The notes beneath the pieces were generated by a model. It ran no database searches. It was not told the DNA's origin and saw only the letters and a list, made by a program, of their open reading frames with translations. Shown here piece by piece: positions 37,541 to 45,953 of a stretch of DNA of 64,000 bases. The DNA lies in the NCBI RefSeq assembly GCF_020171785.1, contig NZ_JAIVAE010000008.1, positions 186,001 to 250,000 on the forward strand, read 5' to 3'. Position numbers and translations under genes: made by a program. Position 1 is the stretch's first letter. The number at the start of each line of letters is the position of its first letter. This DNA is from Guptibacillus hwajinpoensis. GTDB taxonomy: Bacteria > Bacillota > Bacilli > Bacillales > Guptibacillaceae.

Positions 37541-37930
37541 TCACCCTTTCCTATTGCGATACGTTACCCAGTCCCCACCTGGGATTTCCATAAATCGCCT
37601 CTCAGGCTTCCTCATCATATACGTAATCGCCTCATAACTTCCCTGATTACTTTCAATTATCTGCATCACCTGCTCATACAAATTGTAATCTCGCCCTTCC
37701 TGATAACCTTCAAGTAGATTGATTTTCTCTAGTAACTGATCATCCACTTCATAGACTTCTCCATATACAGTACCATCCTCGTTCTGTATCAAAGCAGGAT
37801 AACCATCCCTTGTGTCATACAGTTGTCCATTTGTCCAGCTGAAACTTTCTATTAAAGTCGCCTCTTTTATAACCGCATGATTGCTTTCGCCTGATCGTAA
37901 GGTTCCATAGCAAAAGACGAGATACATCAT
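37541..37930 (-). CDS. gamma-glutamylcyclotransferase-like (AIG2/YtfP family)
   Basis: A 129-residue protein of the GGCT-like fold. YGTLRSGESNH is the substrate-binding loop, YPALI and VYGEVYEVDDQLLEKINLLEGY are conserved, and the acidic catalytic position lies in the YGEVYE segment. Members act on gamma-glutamyl or other amine-linked small molecules; the substrate is unknown. ATG 37930 has AAGGAG five bases before it. It shares no operon. Confidence 0.82.
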   Translation of the reverse strand: MMYLVFCYGTLRSGESNHAVIKEATLIESFSWTNGQLYDTRDGYPALIQNEDGTVYGEVYEVDDQLLEKINLLEGYQEGRDYNLYEQVMQIIESNQGSYEAITYMMRKPERRFMEIPGGDWVTYRNRKG

Positions 37931-37952
37931 TCTCACTCCTTTTATCTATCAC

Positions 37953-37980
37953 AAAAAGCCCGCCAATCAGCGGGCTTTCT
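37953..37980 (-). terminator. terminator of the ydaP homologue
   Basis: AAAGCCCGC/GCGGGCTTT stem with a six-base loop and TTTTTG on the minus strand, between two genes on that strand. Confidence 0.88.
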
Positions 37981-37992
37981 AGTATTTTCTCA

Positions 37993-39717
37993 TTAAAAAA
38001 TTCGCTTTAATGCTTTTTTCAACGGTGGCATATCAATTTCCTGTTCTTCAAATGCTTTTTTCAACATGTATTTTGAATAACTTGCTGCTTGTTCGTAAGT
38101 AATTTTACCAGGAAGTGGCGGCTGCTCTTCAATCACCACATCCACAATAACTGGCTTTGTCGATTTTGCCGCTCGTTCAAAGGCAGGCAATAATTCTTCA
38201 TACTTCTCAACACGATAACCTTCACCACCAGCCGTTTCAGCAAATGCGGCAAAGTTAAAGTCTTTCAATTCCGTTTCATAATCAATGTTTCCAATTTCCT
38301 GCTGTTCATACTTAATCATACCTAGACGCTCATTGTTTAAAACGACAACAATCATCGGTAGCTTATACTTTACAGCGGTTAAGAAATCTTGCATCACCAT
38401 TGTAAATCCGCCGTCCCCACAAATCGCAACGGCTTGACGATCTGGATGAGCAAGTTTACCAGCAATCGCTCCTGGGAGTCCGCACCCCATCGTTGCCATC
38501 CATGAGGAAATGATAAACTTCTGATTCGTCACGCGTAAATGCCTTGCTGACCATACCGTCACGTTCCCTACGTCAATAGAAAGAACGGCATCATCATCCA
38601 ATACTTTTTGTAGCTGAGGCATCACTTGTTGTGGCTTAATCGGTGTGGACTGCTCACCTTCAATTTTTTCAAGATGAGACCACCAGTTTTTCATATTTTC
38701 CTGGCATTTCTCAATAAAATCACGGTCATCCTGGTAGCTTGTATGCTGCGTTAAATAGGATAGCGTCCATTTCGCATCACCAATTAACCCGACTGTAACA
38801 GGGTAGCGTTTCCCGATTTGCGTCGGATCAATATCAATTTGAATGGCTTTCGCTTTATCTGGTAGATAATCACGATATGGGAATGACGTTCCCACCATAA
38901 TAAGCAAATCGGTTTCTTCCATTGCTTCATATGCAGGCTTCGTACCAATCTGGCCAAGCTGCCCCAGGTTATACGGATGAACATCCGGAATAGCACCTTT
39001 ACCAGGCAAACTTAAAATAACCGGAGCGCCTGCTTTTTCGGCAAAACCTAGCAGTTCTTCCCTTGCATGCTTCGAACCTTTTCCGGCTAGAATGACCGGT
39101 CTCTTTGCTTCGTTTAAAAGAGCAACAGCTTCATTTAAATTGGAGTCATGAGGATGAACGACAGCTTTTGAACGAATGAGAGACGTATTCTCTACTTTTT
39201 GTTTCACCTTTTCAGCAGCAAGATCATCTGGGATTGTAAGGATGGCTACACCTTTTTTCTCAACTGCTGTTCGTATCGCTTGATGCGTAAGGTCAGGTAG
39301 TGATGCTGCTGTTTCTACCCGTCTATTAAACACCGATACATCATCAAACATGCGTTCAAGGTTAATTTCCTGGAATTGATCCATTCCAAGCTGATCGCTT
39401 GCAACCTGTCCAGCAATCACAAGCACAGGAGCACCGTCAGCTTTTGCATCATAAAGACCATTCATCAAATGAACAGCTCCTGGTCCTGCAATGGAAAGAC
39501 AGACACCAATTTTACCAGTTATTTTCGCATACGACGCTGCTGCAAGTGCACCTACCTCTTCATGACGCACCTGAATGAACTTCATACGATCTTGAGCATT
39601 ACGTAAATTCTCTACAAAATGGTTAATGGAATCTCCCGGCAAACCATACACATGGTCTACTCCCCATTCAGATAGTGTATTTAATAGTATCTCACCAGCA
39701 TTTTTATCAAACATCAT
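37993..39717 (-). CDS. ydaP: thiamine-diphosphate pyruvate oxidase-like enzyme
   Basis: A 574-residue TPP enzyme of the POX/ALS family. N-terminal PYR domain YGLPGDSINHF with the catalytic Glu in VRHEEVGALAAA, central FAD-type domain AKRPVILAGKGSKHAREEL, and C-terminal PP domain with the metal-binding motif GDGGFTMVMQDFLTAVKYKLPMIVVVLNN. Strong match to B. subtilis YdaP. It likely makes acetyl-phosphate or acetate from pyruvate with O2 or quinone. A SigB-type promoter upstream fits the stress role of the B. subtilis gene. GGAGG precedes two adjacent ATGs. Confidence 0.9.
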   Translation of the reverse strand: MMFDKNAGEILLNTLSEWGVDHVYGLPGDSINHFVENLRNAQDRMKFIQVRHEEVGALAAASYAKITGKIGVCLSIAGPGAVHLMNGLYDAKADGAPVLVIAGQVASDQLGMDQFQEINLERMFDDVSVFNRRVETAASLPDLTHQAIRTAVEKKGVAILTIPDDLAAEKVKQKVENTSLIRSKAVVHPHDSNLNEAVALLNEAKRPVILAGKGSKHAREELLGFAEKAGAPVILSLPGKGAIPDVHPYNLGQLGQIGTKPAYEAMEETDLLIMVGTSFPYRDYLPDKAKAIQIDIDPTQIGKRYPVTVGLIGDAKWTLSYLTQHTSYQDDRDFIEKCQENMKNWWSHLEKIEGEQSTPIKPQQVMPQLQKVLDDDAVLSIDVGNVTVWSARHLRVTNQKFIISSWMATMGCGLPGAIAGKLAHPDRQAVAICGDGGFTMVMQDFLTAVKYKLPMIVVVLNNERLGMIKYEQQEIGNIDYETELKDFNFAAFAETAGGEGYRVEKYEELLPAFERAAKSTKPVIVDVVIEEQPPLPGKITYEQAASYSKYMLKKAFEEQEIDMPPLKKALKRIF

Positions 39718-39752
39718 GACTCCTCCTCTGTTTCCTTATCCATAATGGGAAA

Positions 39753-39778
39753 GTACCCCTCTATAGAATCGGTGAAAC
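39753..39778 (-). promoter_or_regulatory. SigB-type general stress promoter before ydaP
   Basis: On the minus strand GTTTCA (39773-39778), 14 bases, GGGTAC (39753-39758), close to the SigB pattern GTTTAA-N12-15-GGGTAT. The B. subtilis homologue is also SigB-dependent. Confidence 0.75.
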
Positions 39779-39815
39779 GTCAGCAGGAAAAAATAAAGCG
39801 GTAGATTAGGTTGTG

Positions 39816-40580
39816 CTATGCTCTTGGTCCACCCGCTACGTAAAGAACCTGTCCACTAACAAAGGACGAGTTCTCATCTGCAAAAAAGAGGGCAGCATTC
39901 GCAATATCTTCAGGCCTTCCCGTTCTAGCTACCGGAATCTGCTTTTTGTTGTATTCAATAAACTGGTCAAACTCAACCCCGAGACGCTCGGCCGTTGCTT
40001 TTGTCATATCAGTTTCAATGAACCCTGGTGCAATGGCATTAGCCGTAATGCCATATTTACCGAGCTCAAGTGAGAGCGTTTTGGTTAACCCCTGAATACC
40101 TGCCTTAGCGGCTGCATAATTTGTTTGACCCCGATTTCCGAGCGCCGACGTTGAGGAAAGACTAATAATCCGCCCATATCCTTGATCGACCATATATTTT
40201 TGGGCAGCCCTAGATGCATAGAAACTTCCAGTAAGGTGTACCTGCATGACCGTCATCCAGTCTTCATCGGTCATCTTAAATAATAAATTATCGCGAATAA
40301 CTCCGGCGTTATTTACAAGAATATCAATTGAGCCATAAGCTTCCGCCGCTTCTTTCATGCTAGTTTCTACCTGGTCCCGGTCCGTAACGTCAACAATGCC
40401 TGTCATGACTGAATAACCTTTCTCTTCTAAATCCTTACCCGTTATGGATAACGCTTCTTCATTTACATCGGCAAGGTAAACCTTTGCCCCTTCACTTGCG
40501 AATGTTTCTGCGATACTTGCACCAATCCCCTTACTTCCACCTGTTATGTATGCCACTCTTCCTTCAAGTCTTTTCACCAA
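39816..40580 (-). CDS. short-chain dehydrogenase/reductase, FabG-like
   Basis: A 254-residue Rossmann-fold SDR. TGGSKGIG is the NAD(P)-binding motif, NNAG follows, Ser in SLSSTSALG, and YAAAKAG is the catalytic Tyr-x3-Lys. C-terminal FVSGQVLYVAGGPRA is as in 3-oxoacyl-ACP reductases. It stands alone with its own promoter and palindrome, not in a fab operon, so it is more likely a catabolic or detoxification reductase than the essential FabG. Confidence 0.82.
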   Translation of the reverse strand: MVKRLEGRVAYITGGSKGIGASIAETFASEGAKVYLADVNEEALSITGKDLEEKGYSVMTGIVDVTDRDQVETSMKEAAEAYGSIDILVNNAGVIRDNLLFKMTDEDWMTVMQVHLTGSFYASRAAQKYMVDQGYGRIISLSSTSALGNRGQTNYAAAKAGIQGLTKTLSLELGKYGITANAIAPGFIETDMTKATAERLGVEFDQFIEYNKKQIPVARTGRPEDIANAALFFADENSSFVSGQVLYVAGGPRA

Positions 40581-40610
40581 TCACCACTCCCGTAAGCGTT
40601 TTCTTTTTAA

Positions 40611-40648
40611 TCTAATTAGACTATAATAATATTAAAATTTTCTGTCAA
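40611..40648 (-). promoter_or_regulatory. strong SigA promoter with an overlapping palindrome before the SDR gene
   Basis: TTGACA (40643-40648), 17 bases, TATAGT (40620-40625) on the minus strand. The palindrome TCTAATTAGA (40611-40620) overlaps the -10 end and could bind a repressor, for example of the TetR type, which is not encoded nearby. Confidence 0.7.
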
Positions 40649-40726
40649 CTGTTTCCATCCTGTTTAAAACAGTGATAATAAGTGAAAAGAATAGAAGAAT
40701 GAATTTTTATATTGGAGGCTATCGCG

Positions 40727-41104
40727 ATGAAACATCTCGTTTTTTATGATGCTGAATGTCCATTTTGTTTTTACGTCAAAAAATCACTTCGTAAATTAGA
40801 CTGGTTTAATAAGATTGATTGGATACCGGTTCAGGAAATTGAAAAACATCCAGGAGACTATCCGTATATGCAATTTCGTCATAAACGGATGTATGATGAG
40901 ATTCATATGTTAACATCATCTGGAAACCTTCATGCCGGATTTTATAGCGTAAGACGCCTGTTAATGGCGCTTCCTGTTACAGCACCGCTTGCCCTACTAC
41001 TTTATTTACCTTTTATTGATAAGCTTGGCTCACCTTTCTACATTTGGTTTTCAAAAAACCGCTATGAATGGTTCGGCCGCTATCCAGAGCCACGTTTTGA
41101 ATAA
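40727..41104 (+). CDS. thiol-disulfide oxidoreductase, DCC family (DUF393)
   Basis: A 125-residue protein of DUF393. The CxxC of the DCC family is seen as DAECPFCFYVKKSLRKLDW at the N-terminus, and LHAGFYSVRRLL with LPFIDKLGSPFYIWFSKNRYEWFGRYPE completes the family pattern. It is probably an oxidoreductase at the membrane face. ATG 40727 has GGAGG eight bases upstream; a TTG five codons earlier is inside that site. Confidence 0.85.
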   Translation: MKHLVFYDAECPFCFYVKKSLRKLDWFNKIDWIPVQEIEKHPGDYPYMQFRHKRMYDEIHMLTSSGNLHAGFYSVRRLLMALPVTAPLALLLYLPFIDKLGSPFYIWFSKNRYEWFGRYPEPRFE

Positions 41105-41173
41105 TTTTTCTGACAGTCCGTTCTACCATTTGATAGAATGAACTGAGGTTATGGTTGAAAGGATGTAAAGTAT

Positions 41174-41791
41174 ATGGAAGAGAAATGGCTTACTTGGGCG
41201 AAGCAAATACAATCCATCGCTCAAGCTGGATTAACTTATACGCAGGATCACTATGATTATGAACGCTACCTTGAGCTTCGGCAGCTAAGTGCTGAAATGA
41301 TGGAAACATATACAGAATACGATATGAAAACCATTCAGCAGCTTTTCACAAATGAGACGGGCTATCAAACGCCTAAAGTAGACGTGCGAGCGGTCGTTTT
41401 TCATGAAGGAAAACTGCTGTTTGTAAAGGAGAAAGCTGATGGTAAGTGGTCTCTTCCAGGCGGGTGGGGTGACGTCGGCTTCACACCTGGCGAAGTAGCG
41501 GTGAAAGAAGTTCAGGAAGAGTCAGGTTATGAAGTAGAAGCTAGAAGGCTTCTAGCTGTCCTTGACCATAAGCAACACCCTCATCCCCCATCGCCTTATC
41601 ATATTTATAAGGTGATGATTGCGTGTGACCTGATCGGTGGAAGCGCAGCTGAAAGCAACGAAACAAGTGATTGTGGTTTTTTTGCTCAACATGAACTTCC
41701 TCCTTTATCAACAGGGAGAATCACAGAATCACAAATCGAAATGCTTTTTGCGTTACATAACGATCCAGCGCACGGTCCTGTTTTTGATTAA
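41174..41791 (+). CDS. Nudix hydrolase with N-terminal Nudix_N domain (YjhB-like)
   Basis: A 205-residue protein. The first ~65 residues (WLTWAKQIQSIAQAGLTYTQDHYDYERY) form the helical Nudix_N extension found in ADP-sugar and nucleotide-sugar pyrophosphatases, and the Nudix box is GGWGDVGFTPGEVAVKEVQEESGYEV. It likely hydrolyses ADP-ribose or a related nucleotide. The length and layout fit B. subtilis YjhB. The gene is monocistronic with its own terminator. Confidence 0.85.
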   Translation: MEEKWLTWAKQIQSIAQAGLTYTQDHYDYERYLELRQLSAEMMETYTEYDMKTIQQLFTNETGYQTPKVDVRAVVFHEGKLLFVKEKADGKWSLPGGWGDVGFTPGEVAVKEVQEESGYEVEARRLLAVLDHKQHPHPPSPYHIYKVMIACDLIGGSAAESNETSDCGFFAQHELPPLSTGRITESQIEMLFALHNDPAHGPVFD

Positions 41792-41807
41792 CTTTATGAT
41801 TTTTCTC

Positions 41808-41842
41808 AAAAAGGCTCTGTTCATTTTAAACAGAGCCTTTTG
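41808..41842. terminator. bidirectional terminator between Nudix and GDSL genes
   Basis: AAAAGGCTCTGTT/AACAGAGCCTTTT stem with a seven-base loop between convergent genes. Confidence 0.9.
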
Positions 41843-41868
41843 AAATTCCTGGAATTTTAATTTAGCTG

Positions 41869-42474
41869 TTAAAGCAACCTATCTACACACGTATCTAGCC
41901 AGGTTTTCGCCATTAGCTGATTGCCCGCCTCAGTCATATGCACACCATCCGTTGTGAATGTCTTCTTCCCTTTTTGGAGTGCTTCTAAAAAAGCAGTATG
42001 AGTTGGCACCAATACCGCATCATATTTTTCAGCTAACTGACGAACGATCTTTACATATGGGAGAAGTTTCTGATTGCCGATCGAATCAATTCTTTCTTCT
42101 ATAATTGTTGGCTCCATTAGAATACATTTTGCTCCTAATGAGTTAACTTTCTCTACTAACTCATCATAGATCTTTTTAAAATCCTCTGGCGTCACCTGAT
42201 CCATTTCAGGGTGATCAAGCTGTCTCCATACATCATTGATGCCAATTGAAATCGACACAACATTAGGTTGAAGCGCGAGAACATCTTGATTCCATCTTTC
42301 TTCAAGATCTGTAATGCGATCACCGCTCACCCCTTTATTTATCATTTCAACATCGTATTTTTTTATCATCCCATCTCGAATCATTCTCACATATCCATAC
42401 CCAAGTCCTTCTGAGTCCTGGTTTCTACCTGAATCGGTGATGCTATCTCCTACGAACAACCACTTTTGTTTCAT
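41869..42474 (-). CDS. SGNH/GDSL-family hydrolase
   Basis: A 201-residue esterase- or lipase-like protein. Block I is FVGDSITDSGR with nucleophile Ser, block II GVSGDRI, block III SIGINDVW, and block V TDGVHMTEAGN gives the catalytic Asp and His. No signal peptide, so it acts in the cytoplasm, perhaps on acetylated sugars or lipids. ATG 42474 with GGAGGG eight bases upstream; the preceding gene ends one base earlier, so the two are coupled. Confidence 0.85.
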   Translation of the reverse strand: MKQKWLFVGDSITDSGRNQDSEGLGYGYVRMIRDGMIKKYDVEMINKGVSGDRITDLEERWNQDVLALQPNVVSISIGINDVWRQLDHPEMDQVTPEDFKKIYDELVEKVNSLGAKCILMEPTIIEERIDSIGNQKLLPYVKIVRQLAEKYDAVLVPTHTAFLEALQKGKKTFTTDGVHMTEAGNQLMAKTWLDTCVDRLL

Positions 42475-42475
42475 T

Positions 42476-42850
42476 CTACGAGCCCTCCAGGCTATCCGTT
42501 GTAATCGTCCATTTTCTATGGATGGCACTATTTTGCTCATTTAGCCACTTAGTCGCATAGTTATTGATATCTCTTACATCAATCTCCTCGACCTGAACCT
42601 CAATTGATTTGATACAATCTCGTTGATTTGTTTTTATATAGATCGCGTCATGCTCTTCACTCATAAACCGAGCATACAATTGAGGATCTTTCCAAAAGCC
42701 AATAATCATCGCAACATTTTTGTCTGACCAGCCACCAAATTGAGCTAAAAATCCTTTACAATCACACACTCCATACCAGCGCTCTTGTCCAGATGAAAAC
42801 GTTTCTCTCATCTCTTCCTTTACATGACAGATCATTTTTTTAATCAACAT
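42476..42850 (-). CDS. ydbC: YdbC-like protein (DUF4937)
   Basis: A 124-residue protein that starts MLIKKMICHVKEEMRETFSSGQ and contains GFLAQFGGW, matching the start of B. subtilis YdbC. The fold resembles dimeric alpha-beta barrel proteins (ABM-type); the function is unknown. It overlaps the end of tag by 11 bases and is followed at once by the GDSL gene, so the three form an operon. Confidence 0.78.
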   Translation of the reverse strand: MLIKKMICHVKEEMRETFSSGQERWYGVCDCKGFLAQFGGWSDKNVAMIIGFWKDPQLYARFMSEEHDAIYIKTNQRDCIKSIEVQVEEIDVRDINNYATKWLNEQNSAIHRKWTITTDSLEGS

Positions 42851-43427
42851 CGTGTTCAGCCTTTTCCATCGCATTGTGATGCCTGAAGCAGTCCGTCGTA
42901 TGATCATTCACAATCCCAACCGCTTGCATGAAACTATAAAGAATAACAGGACCAACAAACGTAAAACCGCGCTTTTTCAAGTCTTTACTTATCCTCTTGC
43001 TTAGTTCGGTTTCAGCAGGAACCTCTTCGATTCTTTTCCAATTATTAAGGATTGGAGTGTTTTCTGTAAACGCCCATATGTACGATGAAAAACTTCCAAA
43101 CTCCTCTTGAATATTTAGAAAGGCTTTCGCATTCTTTACAGTTCCACGCACTTTCAGCTTATTACGAATGATCCCTTCATTCATGAGCAATTCTTGTATT
43201 TTATCCTCACCATAAGCTGCTACTTTCTGTACATTAAATTGATCAAATGCCTCTCGATAATTCTCTCTTCTTTTCAAGATCGTAATCCAGCTTAATCCTG
43301 CCTGCGCTCCTTCTAAAATCAGCATTTCAAAAAGTTTCTGATCATCATGAACAGGCACACCCCATTCGTGATCATGATACGCTTTATAAATCTCTTCTTC
43401 ACTAACCCACGCGCATCGGTTTATCAT
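42840..43427 (-). CDS. tag: DNA-3-methyladenine glycosylase I
   Basis: A 195-residue base-excision repair enzyme removing 3-methyladenine from alkylated DNA. RCAWVSEEEIYKAYHDHEWGVP holds the first zinc ligands (Cys5, His18), and the C-terminal NDHTTDCFRH the second pair (His-x3-Cys). KLFEMLILEGAQAGLSWITILKRRENYR matches the family helix-hairpin region and substrate pocket. It is the first gene of tag-ydbC-GDSL on the minus strand. Confidence 0.93.
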   Translation of the reverse strand: MINRCAWVSEEEIYKAYHDHEWGVPVHDDQKLFEMLILEGAQAGLSWITILKRRENYREAFDQFNVQKVAAYGEDKIQELLMNEGIIRNKLKVRGTVKNAKAFLNIQEEFGSFSSYIWAFTENTPILNNWKRIEEVPAETELSKRISKDLKKRGFTFVGPVILYSFMQAVGIVNDHTTDCFRHHNAMEKAEHDVD

Positions 43428-43518
43428 TTTTCCACCTCCAGTTAATGAACCTCATCGCTTTGAATACTTTTTCTTTCGGAAGCCATACTAAGTGGCGAAA
43501 ACAAAGGAGATGAGCGTT

Positions 43519-44154
43519 ATGGCCAAAGTACTTTATATTACTGTAAATCCGAAACCAGTAAAAGAATCCTTTAGTTTAAGTATAGGGGAAGTTTTCCTTG
43601 AAGCCTACCAAGAAAAAAATCCGAATGATGATGTTCTAAAGCTAGATCTCTATAACATTGATCTCCCTTATATTGATACGGACGTTTTTAACGGTTGGGG
43701 CAAGCTCCAGCAGGGAAATGGTTTTGATCAGCTATCGGGCGACGAACAGTTAAAAGTGAGTAAAATCAACGACCTTACAAATCAATTTATCGCAGCAGAT
43801 AAATATGTCTTTGTAACGCCATTCTGGAATTTTAGCTTTCCGCCTAAATTAAAAGCCTATATTGATACCGTAGCCATTGCTGGAAAGACATTCAAGTATA
43901 CAGATGAAGGACCAGTCGGCTTATTAACGGACAAGAAAGCCTTACACATCCAAGCGCGAGGCGGCATCTATTCAGAAGGTCCAGCAAAAGAGATGGAATT
44001 TGGAGATCGGTATTTACATGCCGTCCTTGGATTCCTTGGTATCCCGTCTGTGGAATCTGTGATTGCAGAAGGAATGGCGCAAATGCCCGAGAAAGCGGAA
44101 GAAATTAAGAAAAAAGCAATGGATGAAGCTCGTCAGGCTGCCGAAAATTTTTAA
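43519..44154 (+). CDS. azoR: FMN-dependent NADH-azoreductase
   Basis: A 211-residue flavodoxin-like quinone/azo reductase of the AzoR family. [27 protein letters not shown] is the FMN phosphate-binding loop, [32 protein letters not shown] and [11 protein letters not shown] are conserved around FMN. It reduces quinones and electrophiles and often answers thiol stress. ATG 43519 with GGAGATGAG upstream; the longer GTG frame covers the ribosome site. Confidence 0.9.
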   Translation: MAKVLYITVNPKPVKESFSLSIGEVFLEAYQEKNPNDDVLKLDLYNIDLPYIDTDVFNGWGKLQQGNGFDQLSGDEQLKVSKINDLTNQFIAADKYVFVTPFWNFSFPPKLKAYIDTVAIAGKTFKYTDEGPVGLLTDKKALHIQARGGIYSEGPAKEMEFGDRYLHAVLGFLGIPSVESVIAEGMAQMPEKAEEIKKKAMDEARQAAENF

Positions 44155-44160
44155 CCAACA

Positions 44161-44184
44161 AAAAAAGCGCAAATGCGCTTTTTT
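44161..44184. terminator. terminator of azoR, shared with the 51-codon gene
   Basis: Perfect AAAAAAGCGC/GCGCTTTTTT stem with AAAT loop; on the opposite strand it overlaps the stop of the small gene at 44183. Confidence 0.93.
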
Positions 44185-44338
44185 ACTCTTTCCTTATCGT
44201 ATGATCGAGCGGAATCATCAAGCTGTAATCAAAGGGAAAACTCATCTCAGCCACTTCTTCATTTTGTTGAGATTCATCGCTCATCGTAAATTCCCCCGGA
44301 ATGCCTTCAAGCGGAATATGCTTTGTATGATCAAACAT
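44183..44338 (-). CDS. 51-residue small protein, unknown
   Basis: A short gene with a strong ribosome site (AGGAGG, seven bases before the ATG). The protein begins MFDHTKHIPLEGIPGEFTM, has an acidic middle (SDESQQNEEVAEM) and ends FDYSLMIPLDHTIRKE. No signal or membrane helix. IPLEGIPG and MIPLDHT recur as similar units at both ends. It ends in the azoR terminator. Function unknown. Confidence 0.65.
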   Translation of the reverse strand: MFDHTKHIPLEGIPGEFTMSDESQQNEEVAEMSFPFDYSLMIPLDHTIRKE

Positions 44339-44379
44339 ATCATCGCCTCCTTCCATTTGTAGTATGGATGAAGAACGAT

Positions 44380-44886
44380 TTAATTATGAGCTAATAGCTT
44401 TGACATATAATATTCATCAACATACTCGTCATCAATGACCAATGAATGACGCTTCAAACCCTCTACTTCAAATCCAGCTTTTCGATAAAGAGCTAAGCCG
44501 GCTTCATTTCGCGTCACAACATTTAATTCGAGACGATGAATTTTCTGTTCATTCGCCCATTTTTCTAGCTCATTAAATAAAGCGGAACCAACTCCCTGCC
44601 CCTGATCCTTTTTTCGGATTCCAATCACCAGGTAAACCGAATGGTTGTTTCGCTTCGCCTGTCCACCAATCGCGATTAAGTAACCAATTAATTCACCAGA
44701 ACGTTCAGCTACAAAAATTCTCGAATGACGGTCTCGCTCCATTTTTATAATGCGCTCCCGCTGTTCTTCTATCGTCGTCTTTCTTTCGCCACTTTCAAAA
44801 AGCATAAACGACGCATCCTGTTCAACTTCTCGCAACAGCTCTACAAACGCTGCCGCATCATCAGGACTTATTTGTCTAATGTACAT
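44380..44886 (-). CDS. GNAT-family acetyltransferase (RimI/SpeG-like)
   Basis: A 168-residue acetyltransferase. Motif A is YLVIGIRKKDQGQGVGSALFNELEKWA with the acetyl-CoA loop QGQGVGSA, and motif B LELNVVTRNEAGLALYRKAGFEVEG. Substrate unknown; similarity is to protein and polyamine acetyltransferases. ATG 44886 with GAGG eight bases upstream is chosen over ATGs closer to that site. Confidence 0.83.
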   Translation of the reverse strand: MYIRQISPDDAAAFVELLREVEQDASFMLFESGERKTTIEEQRERIIKMERDRHSRIFVAERSGELIGYLIAIGGQAKRNNHSVYLVIGIRKKDQGQGVGSALFNELEKWANEQKIHRLELNVVTRNEAGLALYRKAGFEVEGLKRHSLVIDDEYVDEYYMSKLLAHN

Positions 44887-44940
44887 ATGCATTTCCTCAT
44901 TTCTTGTAAAATCCATTCATCTTCTAAAGCTTATCATAAG

Positions 44941-44972
44941 AAAAACGTGTATGAGCGCTCATACACGTTTTT
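44941..44972. terminator. perfect palindromic terminator
   Basis: A 32-bp perfect palindrome with A-run and T-run ends (arm AAAAACGTGTATGAGC). It lies just after the stop of the minus-strand coiled-coil protein gene at 44975. Confidence 0.88.
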
Positions 44973-44974
44973 GC

Positions 44975-45757
44975 TTACTGTTCTACTACTTGTCTCGTTT
45001 TCTTTTCGAGCTTTCTTACTTCTTTCATGAGCTCTTTATACCCTAATCGTGTTAACTCAAAGTCTTCGTTCACCATTTCATATTCGATTAGAATCGTGCG
45101 TTTCGCTTCTGGAATCTCATTATAAATGAGACGAAGTTCTTCATTTAATTCCACAAAAGAACTTGATTCAACTGACTCTAAACCTATTAATTCAGCAACT
45201 AATTTCATATCAGGTGTTTCCTTAATGAAAAGCCCCTTCTTATCAATGACAGCTTTCTGGATTTTATCTTTAAAGAGTAACACCTCTTGCACAATACGGT
45301 GACTTTCTGATTCCTTTTGCTGCATGCGATTTCGGTACGATTCTTTCTCTATTTCATCGAGATCTGCTTTTGATAACAGTTCTTCAAATAGCATCGTCTT
45401 ATCACTATTGATCTGTTCAAGCTCACGTTCCTTTTCTGCTTCCTCGCTGGAATCTGCCTCCGGCTGTTCAAGGGAAAACGAAAGCTGATTAGCCTCGTTA
45501 GATGAAGGAGCAGGCTGTTCTGCTTTTTCACCTTTTAGGACTCGATCAAAATCATGAATTTTTTTTATCACATATAACGATACGCCAACGCTAAGACACG
45601 TGATAAATAGTCTGAACATAAACGGAGAGAAAGCTACAAGATATAATAATAAGATAAATCCAATAATGGAAAGGACGGTTAAAGCTTTTTCTTTCCCCGT
45701 TTTCGCTTGCATTGGCTGATCTAATGTCGCTAGAAATTTCTTCATGGATGTTAACAT
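44975..45757 (-). CDS. membrane-anchored coiled-coil protein, unknown
   Basis: A 260-residue protein. Two hydrophobic helices near the N-terminus (about 26-46 and 48-66) are followed by a long charged cytoplasmic part: an acidic linker (QPEADSSEEAEKERELEQINSD), then helical and coiled-coil segments to the end. No catalytic motif. It has its own terminator. I do not recognise a family; it may be a scaffold or a regulator of the cell envelope. Confidence 0.6.
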   Translation of the reverse strand: MLTSMKKFLATLDQPMQAKTGKEKALTVLSIIGFILLLYLVAFSPFMFRLFITCLSVGVSLYVIKKIHDFDRVLKGEKAEQPAPSSNEANQLSFSLEQPEADSSEEAEKERELEQINSDKTMLFEELLSKADLDEIEKESYRNRMQQKESESHRIVQEVLLFKDKIQKAVIDKKGLFIKETPDMKLVAELIGLESVESSSFVELNEELRLIYNEIPEAKRTILIEYEMVNEDFELTRLGYKELMKEVRKLEKKTRQVVEQ

Positions 45758-45953
45758 CCTTACCTTTCACCTCTCTAATCGATTGTCATTCTTTCATAAG
45801 AACGAACTTTACCCGGAGTGCTTACATTCCGGGTTCTATATTTATTCGGAACCAACCTTTATTATACGACGGTAACTAGTTTTCAGGTCTAACTTCTCAT
45901 CATAAAAAATAAGCTTAAGGTGAACAGTTTGTCCATGAAAGGAGTTTTGGGTT

